Source: Undaria pinnatifida
Taxonomy: Eukaryota; Sar; Phaeophyceae; Laminariales; Alariaceae
Assembly (NCBI GenBank): GCA_012845835.1
Contig: JABAKD010000029.1
Location: 13,221,892-13,285,891 of the forward strand
Direction: 5' to 3'
Length of the DNA: 64,000 bases
In this document: positions 11,517 through 24,100 of the stretch, piece by piece
How positions within the stretch are numbered: the first letter of the stretch is position 1
How the letters are laid out: each line of letters opens with the position of its first letter
Notes under the pieces: model-generated
What the model was told of the DNA's origin: nothing
The model's input: only the letters and a program-made list of their open reading frames with translations
Databases searched by the model: none
Translations under genes and position numbers: made by a program

Positions 11517-11784
11517 ATCGACACACGACGCGTATGAAAATACGTGGAAGTGTGTTGAGCTAAAGCTTTATTTTTCCCCATCCGCCGGAGGATGAAAAAA
11601 AAAACAAGAAAAAAAAATTAAATAAATACGATGGGCGGGGCCTGCTCCAGGGCAGCGGAGGTGGGTCTCGGTTCACGCGCCCGGAGTTTATTAACTGTTA
11701 AAAGTCGACAAGTCGGTTGAGGTCGGCAAAGCGTTGGCTGTCACCGCCTATTCACAGCGATTGCCGTTTTTCCTGCTTCGTTCT

Positions 11785-12515
11785 TATTTTTGCCCTCTGA
11801 CAATGGAGCGTGAATGTCATTCCGATATAAATCGAACGTCCTTCAATAATAGCGGTAGGATCTCTTCTACATGACCTGTATGCCCTCTGCCAACCATTTC
11901 CCAATTTCCTTTCCCCATATGGTTTTCATCTTAGCTACTGCTGGATAAAATGGCTAACATCAACATTCCATCCCCAGGTCACACACGGGCCCCAGTCCTC
12001 CTGCTTCTTCCCTTCCCCGTCTGGCTTTGCGGTCCCTTAAGCCTCAAGGCTAGTGGGCATGTATTCACTCGGCGCGAAGTCGCAACCTGGGTGGTCACGT
12101 GGTCACAGAAGTGTTCTGGAAGAGGCGTTCCTTGCAATCGCTTTCCCGCGCTGAGACAGGGACGATCCTTCCCTCCCTCCCTCGACGATGCTGGCCGCTA
12201 CCTGATCGATCAGGTCGGTGTGTTCCTTTCCGAGGTGCCCAAAGCTTTCCACAGCGAGGATGGCGAGTTTGTAGCTGCTCTCTCTTATGCTTGTTTTGTA
12301 TTTGTTCTTAAAAAGTCTGGTGTGTTGGCTTGCATATGTTTTGACCTCGTGTTCATTACGTCTGGTTCGTTCCCGTTGGCATCGCATGGGCATATCTGAT
12401 CACCTTGCTGTATCACATTTGACATGTGTATCGCTGTCTCGTAGTTGGTGACCACAGAGTTCGCCTCTCCACGACGCAGCGGCACGGACACTGGTTGTGC
12501 TGGGTGTAGATAGCT
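11785..12515 (-). pseudogene. LINE 3' end, copy A (decayed)
   Basis: The minus strand reads SSYKLAILAVESFGHLGKE, then DLIDQVAASIVEGG, matching the better-kept copy at 51605-52170. The C-terminal part has frameshifts. The shared 3' flank ends CAGAGGGCAAAAATAAG. The peptide resembles the C-terminal tail of ORF2-type proteins from LINE-like elements. That assignment rests on memory of similar sequences and on the shared non-coding 3' tail. Confidence 0.55.
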
Positions 12516-15059
12516 GGGAAGATCAGTTTGATGCGAAGAACACACACTTGATGGCACGTCGAACTGTCGTGAAGCATTTGGAATTGCTCTCTTGTAACTT
12601 CAAGTCCCTTTGTGAATCACAGGTCTAGCTAGACGTCTAGACCACCGTCATCTAACTGCTGTACCATGAGCCCTGAGACTTTTTTCAACAATTGAAAAAG
12701 GTCAGCTGCTGTGAGTACGACCGATTGAATAGTTGCAACTCAAATGTTGTAAAAAATCTTGAAACAGAGAGAAGCGCCGATAGTAAATTCAAGATAAAAG
12801 GGTTGGAAAGAACTGCCCCCAAAATGCCTCGACCAACTTTCATGACCAATATCAAAATCAACATGGGAAAAAAAAAAATCCACCTATTTACATCCAGCAC
12901 AACCGGCGTCTGTGCGGATGCCTCCTGTAGAGACGAGCTCCGTCAAACTACAAAGTAGAGATACACATCGCCAGCCAACAAAGTGATTTGGCCATGCAAT
13001 GAACCGCAGCGAACAGGCGCGGAAAAAATACGGAAAACAGGACACCAGACTTTTTGGAAATAGTCTAAAAGTGCCGTGCGATTCAAAGTTGAAAAAACCT
13101 TGCTACTTGAATTTCATTGAGTTTCAACGTACATACGTAGTTCCTCAAAAACGTGTGTGTAGTTTCAAAGTCCTGAATGAAGCTCAACCGGAAAGAACAA
13201 GCGTTATCTGTTATTCGGAGACGATACACGAGCAATCCCGCCTACCCGCAGCAATGGTCTGTATGAGAACAGATCCACCCGTCGCAGGATCGGGAGGAAA
13301 CAGGAACAGGATACGAGACAAGTATTTGTATCGTGGAAAACATCTTGACATCATGTTTGTGATGGACGGAAATATAAGGGACGTTAGATGTTCATGTTAG
13401 TATCCACCCGGCCATTGTGTTTCCGTCCAAAGGAATACCAAACCGATGTTTCCAGCAGCCATGAGAAATCTGGGAGCGGTTTTACAGCAGTTAGTCGTTG
13501 GTTAGTCATATCAAAAGTTTAAAAAGCAACCTCTCCCAAATAAGAAACTCTGTCTGGGTCAGAATTCCTGTTTTTAATTTGGGTAATTGCGATCATTTTA
13601 GCCACATTTTTCTTAATTTTAAACACTGCACTTCCCCCAAAAAAACTAGACACTTGGAATTAGTTGAGAAAATCAATTCTAAGGGATAAATGGCGCCACA
13701 AAAATACTATTTAAAATACACGTGAGATATGTTGTGGCGGGAGTCATATATATGGCGGTCCAGCCCAGCCACAGCTTCAAATCCAACAAACGTTGATCGG
13801 GACCAGAGAAGCTCGACTGGGATAGAACGGGGGAGTACAAGTGATGTTGCTGCTGCTGCTTGATGAATGGCATCGAGAAGGGGCGGCGGCTAGGGGGGGC
13901 AGCCTACACTGAAGGATACGAGTGGTACCATCAGCCGCAATTCGCTTGTATAAAAAAATGGAACTGGACAGGAGACCGGTATCGTTTTTCGACACTTCAA
14001 AACCAGGTAAATAACGCGTCGGAATTGCACATTGCGGTGTGGCACATAGAAGTGGCTGCCCATAGCCGCACGGGCGAAACAGACACGCGCTACGTTTGGC
14101 TACACTAGGCGACCGTCTGGGCCCCCCTAGCTTCCCCGGTTAGGTTCGCAGTGTTGCTCGAATAGGCTTATAGAATGGGAACGGAGATCGGAATACCTGT
14201 CAGCGTGACACACAAGCGAATGAAGGGTATTCATATCGGAGGTGCAGATTTGCGACGTAACAGAAACAGGGGCTTGGCGTGCTTGCGGTCCGGTAAAGCG
14301 CCGGAACCACGATCTCCCAAGCAGCCGGGGCTAGATGAGTGGTGTCGGCTGGTTGTTCGCCGATAGTCATCCGTGCTCTCGCGACACGTGGCATACCGCC
14401 ATGTATTTCGCTAGCTTTCCTGATGACACCATCGCAAGACTAGCTGTGTCACTCGCGATTCATTCATCCGGCCTTCCCCATCCACATCGATCTCCTCGAC
14501 ATTTAGACCCCGGCCAGGTGGTGGTGATTATGGCCAAAACTGCACTTCAGTGGGTTCTACAACATCTAGTTTTAGGCGGTTAGATTCTCTGCGTCAGCAA
14601 AGCCCTCCCCGGTACGTCAACGACACATACACTCACCTTGGGGAGCGCGGGAAGAGGGCGTTTTATCGGACTGCTACTGCGACAGGCGGTAGAGGCTGGA
14701 GGTTGATTTCTTAAATTAGGGGACATAAATGCTAAATGCAACAATAAAACATGCTTCGTTTGGAACTCCCTACAGGGGACGTTTTGATTTGAGTCCCCGC
14801 TTTATGTTGCACGAGATGAAGTGTTGCTTGTGTTCACTTGAGTCCGCAAGGTTGTTCGAGAAGAGTGGGTACAGCACAGCAGTCAAGTAGAACAGTTCGT
14901 GTTGGCTCAGAAGCAGGCTCAAAAGCAGGCTCAGAAGCAGGGACTGCTTGTGAACGGGAGGGGAGCACACAGCTCTGTTTGCGAAGTAGTGATAAAGAGA
15001 GAGAGCGACACAGGCGAGCACCAGGCATCCAATTGGTTCGTGACTTGCCCTATTCAAAG
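12516..15059. other. upstream region of the CUE gene; no other gene recognised
   Basis: It contains a truncated 50-nt repeat (12701-12750), a weak ORF (12999-13400) and, just before the CUE gene start, an AAGCAGGCTCA-type short tandem repeat at 14907-14940. I cannot identify a TATA box or initiator with confidence. Confidence 0.4.
12999..13400 (+). CDS. possible unspliced small protein (unsupported ORF)
   Basis: A 133-codon frame starting MNRSEQARKKYGKQDTRLFG, rich in Lys and Arg, with eight cysteines, three of them near the C-terminus. No domain, signal peptide or homologous second copy is seen. Chance frames of this length occur elsewhere in the window, so it is listed only as a candidate. 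Confidence 0.15.
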   Translation: MNRSEQARKKYGKQDTRLFGNSLKVPCDSKLKKPCYLNFIEFQRTYVVPQKRVCSFKVLNEAQPERTSVICYSETIHEQSRLPAAMVCMRTDPPVAGSGGNRNRIRDKYLYRGKHLDIMFVMDGNIRDVRCSC

Positions 15060-15149
15060 ATGGCGGAAATTTCTACCGAAGACGCCGTCGATCAACTGCA
15101 CCAGATGTTCGGAGACTACGACAAGGCCACGCTTGCTGCCGTCCTAGAG
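15060..15149 (+). CDS. CUE gene exon 1
   Basis: Codes for residues 1-30 (MAEISTEDAV, DQLHQMFGDY, DKATLAAVLE). It ends in phase 0 at CTAGAG followed by donor GTATGC. The first half of the CUE domain, including the MFG motif, is here. The next exon is 7.1 kb away. Confidence 0.85.
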
Positions 15150-18100
15150 GTATGCTATGCTTCTCTTCCTTATTTATCGAACACACCTAGGAGCATGCTT
15201 CTGTATAAGCGATTTCAATTTCATTTTTTCTCTCGACTCTGCAGGAGCAGCAGCAGTAGCAGTACAAAATGCGGACATATCGTACGACTATACACAAAAA
15301 TATAATAACCGTGTTATTCTCACATTAGTGTCAAAACTATTATTATATTATGGGACATGTTGCTACAAAATGCGGACATCTTGTACGATTTGTTTGGCAC
15401 TGAGTTTTCTAACTTTGGGTCGTGATTGAGTTTTGGAATTTTCCTTTTTTTCCTTTCTAGCCATGCGGTTGTTATATTTCCGGCCGAAATGGTATGTCAA
15501 TGGCAGCATAGCAGCAGTCACAAGTCTGGCGTGCGAAGAGGATTTCGTAGTAATTTTTAGCTCCACAGATTGTCGGTAATTAAAACCAGCACTAGAGGCA
15601 GGAACAGGCTCTCTCTGCTTCGCCCACAATTTACGAGTGCTAATGGTGCGCGATGCCGGTTTCTCAGGCAAAGGAATATTTGTGATCTCTTGATCTCGCT
15701 TGTACATGTTTTATGACCAGCACCACACCATACCTCTGGGACCTAAAGGCCATTTCTTATACAGTCGGATTCCGCCAGTCGAAAACGGCCCTTTTCGACT
15801 GGATTTTTTCTCGACTGAAATCTTCTGGTCCTTCTTCTTATCGTCACTCGTCACTTAAGAGTCGATTTTATAGTTTTTGTGCTCTTCCTAGAGGCGGTTG
15901 GTGTGCGGGAGTACTGCTGTACAGCAGTCGAAATCGGTCAGCAGTTCTGTGCTTCTCGCGCTTTCTCCGCGAGCAACGGCTCGATGAACCCTCGTCCCAG
16001 CGAGTTGGTGGCTTTGGGCTTAGCCGAAAGCCGCCACCGCTACGTTCGTGGAGTTGCACTGAGCCGAGAGCCGCCAAAGCTTTAGCAGGCGCAGCTGTTG
16101 TTGGCAGCATGGGATCGATACCGCGCGCTGCTGCCGTTGTGTGATACACGCTGCTGGCGAGCGGAACTAGGAATGCGCCACGCTGACTTTCTGCGAGAAG
16201 CAACAGCAGTGATAGCCACGCCAGCGTCAGCGCCTTGTATGATACTGCAGTGTGGTCCCTGGTATGGTTGTGTGGCAGTGTGGCCGTGTGGGTGTGTGTT
16301 TGGTGGTGGGATGAACGATGCGATCGGTTCAAAAAACACGTGTAAAGTTTTTTCGACTGAGTTTTATGAGGATGCAGTCGAAAAAGTCGGTTTTTCGACT
16401 GGATCCGCCAGTCGGAATTCTCAGTCGAAAAAAGTTGAGTCGAAAAAGCCCTTTTTCGGCTGTATAAGAAAGCTCGATTTGGGCGTCAGTCGAAAAAGGC
16501 CGTTTTCGACTGACCAATCCGACTGTGTAAGAAATGGCTTATGGGCCCAGATTAACGAAGAGCACGGAAAATCGTAATTCGATTTTTTATTTTTTATTTC
16601 ATGAAGAATACACGAAAAATATCAACTCTGCTTCTTATCAAGGAACGGCGTAGTGTGGTCTAGAATTATAAAAAACGCCAAAGGGTAATCGAACACCCGT
16701 GGGCAACGACCGAGGCTAGCGGCAAATTGTTTTGGTCGGCAGCGGCTTGGAGGCTATGGCTCTAGGCATCTCTTGGATGGGCTGGCGCCACTCCGCCGTC
16801 CGACACGGGCAGCAGCGACGGGGATATAGCGGTCAAAATTCTGAGCGAAGTCGTATGTGTTACCGGTACCTCGTAGTTGGTCGTGTAACTTTCGAGGTGC
16901 AGGGCGACGAAAAACTGGGTTTGCGGGGGTCTCGATTATTTTCGAAGCGTTGCAGGCGGTCTACGCTGTGCTGAGGGCCCTCGGAGGCCGCGCTGCGGCT
17001 GCTCCGGTGGTCCTACCTCTCGCAATGGTGGCTTCTCGCCTCTCATACAGCCGACGACATGGCACCAATTCGCGTGGCGGGCTTCGGTTACATACGTAGA
17101 ACATGCCATGTCTAGGTGGACACTCCCCAAATTGATTTTCGATTTTCGACTAAATTCGACCGAGAAAGTATTTTTTTACTTCTTTGTTTTTTATTTTTTG
17201 TAATAATTCTGAGAATGCCTGCTTGGTTATTCATTTTCTGACCAACCAGCTGCTAATTAATTTCAATTACTCCGTATAAAAAAAAATCGAAATTCGATTC
17301 GACAAGTTCCTCGTTAATTCGGGCCCTAACCCTCGTGCAGGACACATATCTAATCTAGTAATTCCTAATGTCCTCATGACATAATAAGAAACAGGAACTC
17401 TGGCACAGCCTGTCTTCTTTTTATCGGATGTTGATTTCTGATATTATTATTTTATGAGAATGGATTTTTTTTTTGGGAAAAAGGGCGTTCTACAGCAGTC
17501 TGGCACTTTTTCAAGAATTTACCTCAAATCCTACCCTCTTTTTTTGGGGGTAGATTTGTATAAGCTCACTTTCGCAGACTCTCCACTGGTATGTAACAGC
17601 TCCTAAATTATCGTCCTCCTGCACATTTCAACCTGGCTTTCTTATTCCCCTGCACACTACTCGTACACCAACAGAGTTGTGCATGACATTGCCCGGCGGA
17701 CGGCGGAGTAATCACATTCCCTCAACTGCTACAGCACAAGGCAGCAGTAGTAGTAGTAGTCGTGGTAGTAGCGGTCCCCCAGTAGAAAAGCGCTCTGAAT
17801 ATCCCGATAAGAAGCGATAAGAGGCGGTCAAATCGCTTGGCACGGCTGGGGAATTGCTCTCATGCACATCAATGAACAAGGCGGCTTCTCCCGACAAGGC
17901 GGTCACACTGCTGTGGCACACCACCGCCTTACTCATTGTGCTGGGGGATCCCTACTGCTGTCGAAACGACGGACGGTATGTCGAGGATCGAGCTGAACCC
18001 TGTGCTACTCCTTTGTCATGGTGCCTCCCAGTGCGCATGTCACGGCAACAACAGCAGAAGAGACTGAACGATGAGCCTATGAGCAGAGCAGCACCAATGT

Positions 18101-21100
18101 TGATCCTGCAGCAATGGCCGTGCACTCCTCCTGGGTACGAGCATTCGTTCTGTTGGTTGTGGCGTTCACCAGGCCTTTTTTAGTCCTTGCTTCTTTTATA
18201 ATCGTCACTTTTAGTCTCCAGCTCAACTTCTCTGTCCTGAGAGCTTTTGCCCTCAGCCACCTTCGGACCGGCCGCGGTCACCGGTGTCTTCCCTTCTTCC
18301 CCCTGATTGGCGCTTGCCTTCCTTTTCATCGCGTATTGGGTTCCGCATTCCCGCTTCTGGGTTCGGCATTCCCACTTTTCGGCTTTTTTTTTGTTGTCGA
18401 TTTGCATCGGACTTATGTATGGGCTTGTGATCGTCATCGCCCGTAATCGAGAGTCGAGGGACAGTTTCCATGCTCTCTTGGATCCGGCGTCTGGGAGATA
18501 TCCTCGCGGGTTTTGCTATTGTTAATAGCGCGCAGGCGTTGTTGTTTTCGCAACCTGTATCACTGCTGGTTTGTAAGATGCGACAGGCACACTGGTGTCA
18601 TGGTATCGTTCAACAGGAGTAGCAGACATCTGCTGGAGTCACCATGTAAGATCGAAGTACAGGGTACACGACATCCATTTAACACTATTAATAAGACATC
18701 AATTTAACACTTCGTATTAATAAGAAACAAGACCGGCATTAACAGGAAAGTAAGAAATTCTGAATCCGTTGTACTGAAGTTAATGTGGACCGCACCCTTT
18801 CTCGAATGCGAACCCAGCCTGCGGCAGCAATCCTGTGTCTTAGCAGGTGTCCTCTGTTCTGCTGAATCTCTTCTTATCTGTGGCTTTGGTCTTTGAGTCC
18901 ATCTATCTACCCGGGTGCACAGCGATGCTGGCCCTGGGCTCCGCAAACCCGGAATCCCTGCAAAAAATGCTCGGGAAAATGAGTGGAAAACCCTGATTTT
19001 CGAGGACGCACCCTATGTGAAGGAGCGGCCGGCACACAAGCTGTGCAGGTCGTTGGCGGTTCGTTGGTCTTGTTGGTCGAGGCTGGCCTTTCGGCCGCTT
19101 GTTTTTTTTACAAAACGGCACCAAACACGCGGCGGTGACTGCCCGTGCCGATCTTGAGCCCCCCAAAGGGTTGGGGTTGACATTAGGGTTAGGGTCAGGG
19201 TTGGGGTCACGTCATGAGTGGGGTTGGTGTGGGCCAATGCTGTGCAAGGTTGAAATTGACTCACAGCGTCTGTGGATGAAGCACACTTGGCCCTGGTGTT
19301 TGCTAACCCTAAGCTACGAACCAGCCGAAGTTCTAAACGCAGCGTGTTGACCTAGCCATGCCTTTTACTGTTCCGATAAAACATCTAGATATTAGAGTCA
19401 CCGGAAAACCGGGGGCCAGGAGACGCTTGGTTCCCCCCGTGTCCTCAAAAAGAAATGATGATTCATACCCTTATGACAGACCATGCAAGCGCAAGCAGTG
19501 GTGTAATCACGTTAACACCTTTAGAGCCCCCAAACCCCTCCTTGTATTAGTACAAGAAATTGTGTACCCAAAACTGGTTTCCAGTTGTTGAGGCATTAAG
19601 GCTGTTCCCTACGCGCTCCAGATTTTGATTATAGATTTTAGCCAGTTCAGATTTTTAGCCGTGTAGATCGGGAATCGAAAAAGTCTTCTTGTTCGAAAAA
19701 GTCGAATGTATTGGACAGAAATTGGGTGAGAGCGTGCGCCCCGAGGTTCGAGCGAACGGCAATCAATTGTTGTTGTGGTTTGGCGCAACGAAGAGAAGCG
19801 CCGACTATGTTACGCCGGGCGTCGGACCCAAGCGTCCGAGCCCACGCTGACTTCCCCTAGAATGGCGACGAAGCGACTTGCCCAGTGCGCTCAATCTTTT
19901 CTGGTATTTTGTATTTTGGCTGTAAGTATCCGCGCCGAGCAAGCTGACTGACTGCTGCTCATCTGCTGTAGTCTATGATACGAGTACATATCCGCAGAGG
20001 CGCGAATGCCGAGTGCGCTTTTCTTGGTCTCTAAGCCCGAGCCCACGCCATTAATCTGGCTGCAGAAAGACTCGCCGACCGCCAACTGCGCGTCAGTCGC
20101 GAGGCAACGTCGCTGCGTCCGTATCCAACTCATCTCTATCGTTCTGCTGCTGCGTGCTGCGTGGATAACGTTTTGAGTTTGGAGACCATGTGGTCTTTCG
20201 ATTTGAAAATCTGATGACCGAAGTCGACTTTGGGCCAAAATCTGACGACCTGGGCCGTTGGATTCTCAAATCAGTTTTTTTCCGGTCCAATTTTGCACAT
20301 TTGGACTGCACAAGCAAGTGCTTTCATTTTTTGGGATTGGAAAATATGAATCTGAAGCTCGAAATCGGACCGCATATGAAACATCCTCAGAACATGTCAT
20401 GACAAGCCCTTCTATGTGGTCTTACCTCTTCTACTGTATGTCTTGTCTAAATTGGATTGGGACAAACCGATTCACCGGGACTTGCAAATGCCGAAACGTC
20501 TTAAACCGGGTAGTCTTCAAAATGGGTACGACGTACATAACTGCGGTACGACCATTTTAACATATTATAAAAATAGAAATAGATCGTTAGCCGTCGAAAA
20601 GTGGGTACGAGTACTTGGATCTGGCTGGCGAGGAGGTGAGATTTTTCACTTGTTCGAGTATGGTATGTGTAATACGGTGTTTCCTTACCGTCTATGACTT
20701 TGGATTCAGTATCTTTTTTTGGGTACCTTGATATCCAAGAGCTGTAACTGTCACTTTGCTGGAACGATACTTATTGTGTATGAATGGTCCGAGGTGATAT
20801 GGTGTGAAGTGGGATGGGGTAGTGGTCCAGCTGTGAGATCGAAGATTTGGTCGAAAATCATCTCTGCAATCTGCGTGTGATACTCCGATCGCGCGTATTA
20901 CGGGTTGTGTGTCCTCATTAAGGATATAGGCCGGCGACTCTCCTTGGAACTACAGTGTAGCTATCAGGGTCAACAGGGTGATGTTAGTCAGTCTGAGCGG
21001 AAACTATAAAACCCGTTCTTGAGGGGGACAAAATCTGACAGCTGTAGATGGAAATGCATCAGTTTATTAAGTGAATCCTGTAAGTCGTATAACCGGTGAG

Positions 21101-24100
21101 GGGAGGGCGGAATTTTTAGGACGTGGGGGCCTGGGTTCGAACAAAAGGAAGCGGGGGGGGGGGAGCAACTCAATCTGTGCGTGGAAACTATAAATCCTTT
21201 AAGGGGATAAATCTGACGGTTTTGGAAGGAATGCACCAGTTCATCATGTGTATCCTGTAAGTCGTACAACCATTTAATATATATATATGGCCACAGCTCG
21301 AAATATAGTATCCCCACGAGCTCCACCCGCGCGCACCGAGCCCCGCTGAGGTGTTAAAGAAGGAGCCTGTGTGTTTGTCAGTACCGGCAAGGCGTGTGGC
21401 TGCAGTATTCATAGGCTTCTACCGCTGTTGGCTGAGTTGGGATCGAAAAACCTATTGAAGCCTCAAAAAGATGCTATCACTCGCACATCTCTCGTATGTA
21501 ACGAGAACATGAACGGCTCGACAAACCGAGGCCCACGATCTGCCCGTGCACGCCGAGCCCCTTTGCGGGGGACATTGCGTTCTGTGGACCCGTTGTCCCC
21601 TGCTCGCAGCGCGAGCATGTACAAGTACGTATGTACGTACTCGGTTTTTTAACTCATTTTTCTCGAAAAGTAATGGCGCGTCGTGAAAGTAGACTTTGTT
21701 GGCCACCGCGGGTGCTGTACGCCCCCCCCCCCCTCCCGCGAGTGTTGCGTGCCTCCTCGCCTCACTCGGGGCTAACAGCGCCCCTCCCCTCCCCCCCCGG
21801 TGTTTGCACGTCTCCTCTTATCCCTCGCTATCAGAGCTAACCGACCCCCCACCGCCACCCCCTCCCGTAAAAGTTGCCCCCCCCTTCCCCCCGCCGGCTG
21901 TCAGGGCTAGCTAGCCACCTCACCCCCCTCCCCCTCATATTGCGAGGCTTCTCCCCTACTCGCAATTAGGGCTAGCTACCCCCTCCGTCCCCCGGATGCT
22001 GCATGCCTCCTCCACCCTCTCGAAATTGAGGCGAACCGAACCCCCCCCCCTCCGCCCGACCCCGCCCACCCCCCCTCTCCAGAGTGTTGCACACCTCCCC
22101 CCACTCGCTATCTAGGCTAACCAACCCTCCCCCTTTCGTTCCCCCTCCCTATACCCCCCCCCCCCCCAACCTCCGACTACGACTATGCATGGAATTAGTA
22201 CACCCCCCTCCTCATACACCCCCTCCCCCCCCCCCCCCCCCCTATCCAGGCGAACGGTAGGCATGTGGAACGCACCGTGGAACATCTGCTCGGCAACCCA
22301 AGAGATACTTCTGGTGGGAGCGGAGGAAGCGGCGGCGGCGGCGACGGCGGCGGGTCTGCAGCTTCAACGTAAGACAGGAGATGGATTACGCTTGTACAAC
22401 ACAGTTTACTGCTGCAGCCCGTATTGTACATTATTCTGTTGTTTTAACTCGCAATTACGCATCGACATGATCTAGTGATGTTTATGGGCCGCAGCTGTAC
22501 CTGTATGGGCAACGACGATGTTAAACGCCACATGTACGTATGGTCATCGCTTTGGGGCTTGAAAGGGACAAAGAGTTGAAAGTTGGGTGACGTTTACAGC
22601 GTCGACCTTGCGAAGCAACCCGGACTTGCTGGGGTACGCGGTGTGTCCCAAGTCCCGAGTGTTCGGCGGGGAAATGAACGACATGCACCCAGCGCGGTGA
22701 TCGTAACGGCGTGTTGGGTAGGATGCGCATCGAAGTGTGTTCGGTGGTATACCCGGTTTAAGACCACCTCGGGACAGGCGACTTCGGTGGTTTTATCTCT
22801 GTTTCGTCTTATGTTTTACTACGAATGCTATATTAGTACTGCTAAAATTAATAATGCTACACTAATTCCATTTAGTTTGTTCCTTGGAGGGCGAGCCGGG
22901 CCGATGTACGTGGTATGTATTAATTGCCGTGATGTCTTGAACGGGATGGTCTTAAATTGGGTTTCCTACTCTGTAGCCCATAGAATCGCATCATGCTTGT
23001 ATCAGTACTGCTGTGTTCATGTGATATTTCGCCGTACGTGGTTGCTTACTTTTCACACGGCCTTGCCTCTAGGCCCGTACTTGTATCGTATTTTATGTAC
23101 CGCGTGTTATACGTATACTCAAGTTTTTTGCCGATGGAAATCACGCAGCTTTCAAAGTTAAGTTTCGACGTTGTTTTCGATCTCGCAGCTGAGATGTCTT
23201 CGTAGTTTCTAAACGACACGTTGGTTGGCCATGGCTGATGAATTTGGGGTGTGCACCACGGATTTTGTGGCGATGGTGTTGCCACCGGCGGCCACTACGC
23301 GGGGGGCTGTCCTCAGGCTATTGCAGCAGCCTTCACGGTGTCCTCAACACTAAAAATCATACCAGACGGAGTACCAGATAAGAGTACCAAATATATATTT
23401 ATTTTTGAGGTGGTCCGTATTTTTTTGTAGGTTTTTCAAAACCCACGTGGAAGCCGCGCTCGGGCGGGGGGCCCTTACCTGGGTTAAGGTTGGGTTGGAT
23501 CGATGGCCTCTCGCGATTTGACTAAACGAAATAACTTGAAAACACACAACAAATCAGCCTAGAAGTTACTCTGAAGCGAAATATATTTGGTACATTTTTC
23601 TGTTGTGATCTGTGTGTTGAGACCGGTACAGGCGCCCGCGCAGCACGCGCCACACCAGTAGTTTGCAGGTATGCGCGTTGCCGCAGGTTGCGGTGCAGAG
23701 TTGGGTATTACGTATTAATGGTACCGAAAAATGAGCAATTATGCGCACCGATCTCAAGACCCGCTGCCGCCGTGAAAGCTTGCTGTACAGCAGTAGTAGA
23801 TGGATCGATATCGTCCCCTCATGAGAATGTGCTCGAAACAATGGGGTTGCCTATGCATGGGGAGGCGTTCGCTTAGTATAGGGGTTGGCGCGAACCGTTC
23901 AAGAACCGCTGTTTGTTGGAGAAGATCTCATGGATTTTCGGACTGTTCGCGAACCTGGCCGCATGGGGAGGCGTTCTCTTAATATAGGGCTTGGCGCGAA
24001 CCGTTCAAGAACCGCTGTTTGTTCGAGAACATCTCATGGATTTTCGAACTGTTCGCGAACCTGGACTAGTGAAACACATCCTTGCTAATTTATGCCCTGG

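Larger units (their letters stand above)
15150..22249 (+). other. CUE gene intron 1
   Basis: A 7.1-kb intron containing two overlapping TIR elements (15736-17326), a TTAA element (19512-19599), a 330-bp dispersed repeat (20826-21150) and a C-rich tandem array running into the acceptor (21720-22248). A degenerate telomere-like block lies at 19170-19205. No further exon was found; its ends are GTATGC and CTATCCAG. Confidence 0.65.

Noticed and set aside
15157..15429. Exon following CUE exon 1 (after CTCTGCAG at 15243)
   Set aside because: It has a good acceptor but does not complete the CUE domain and lacks a suitable donor; the exon at 22250 completes the domain exactly and in phase.
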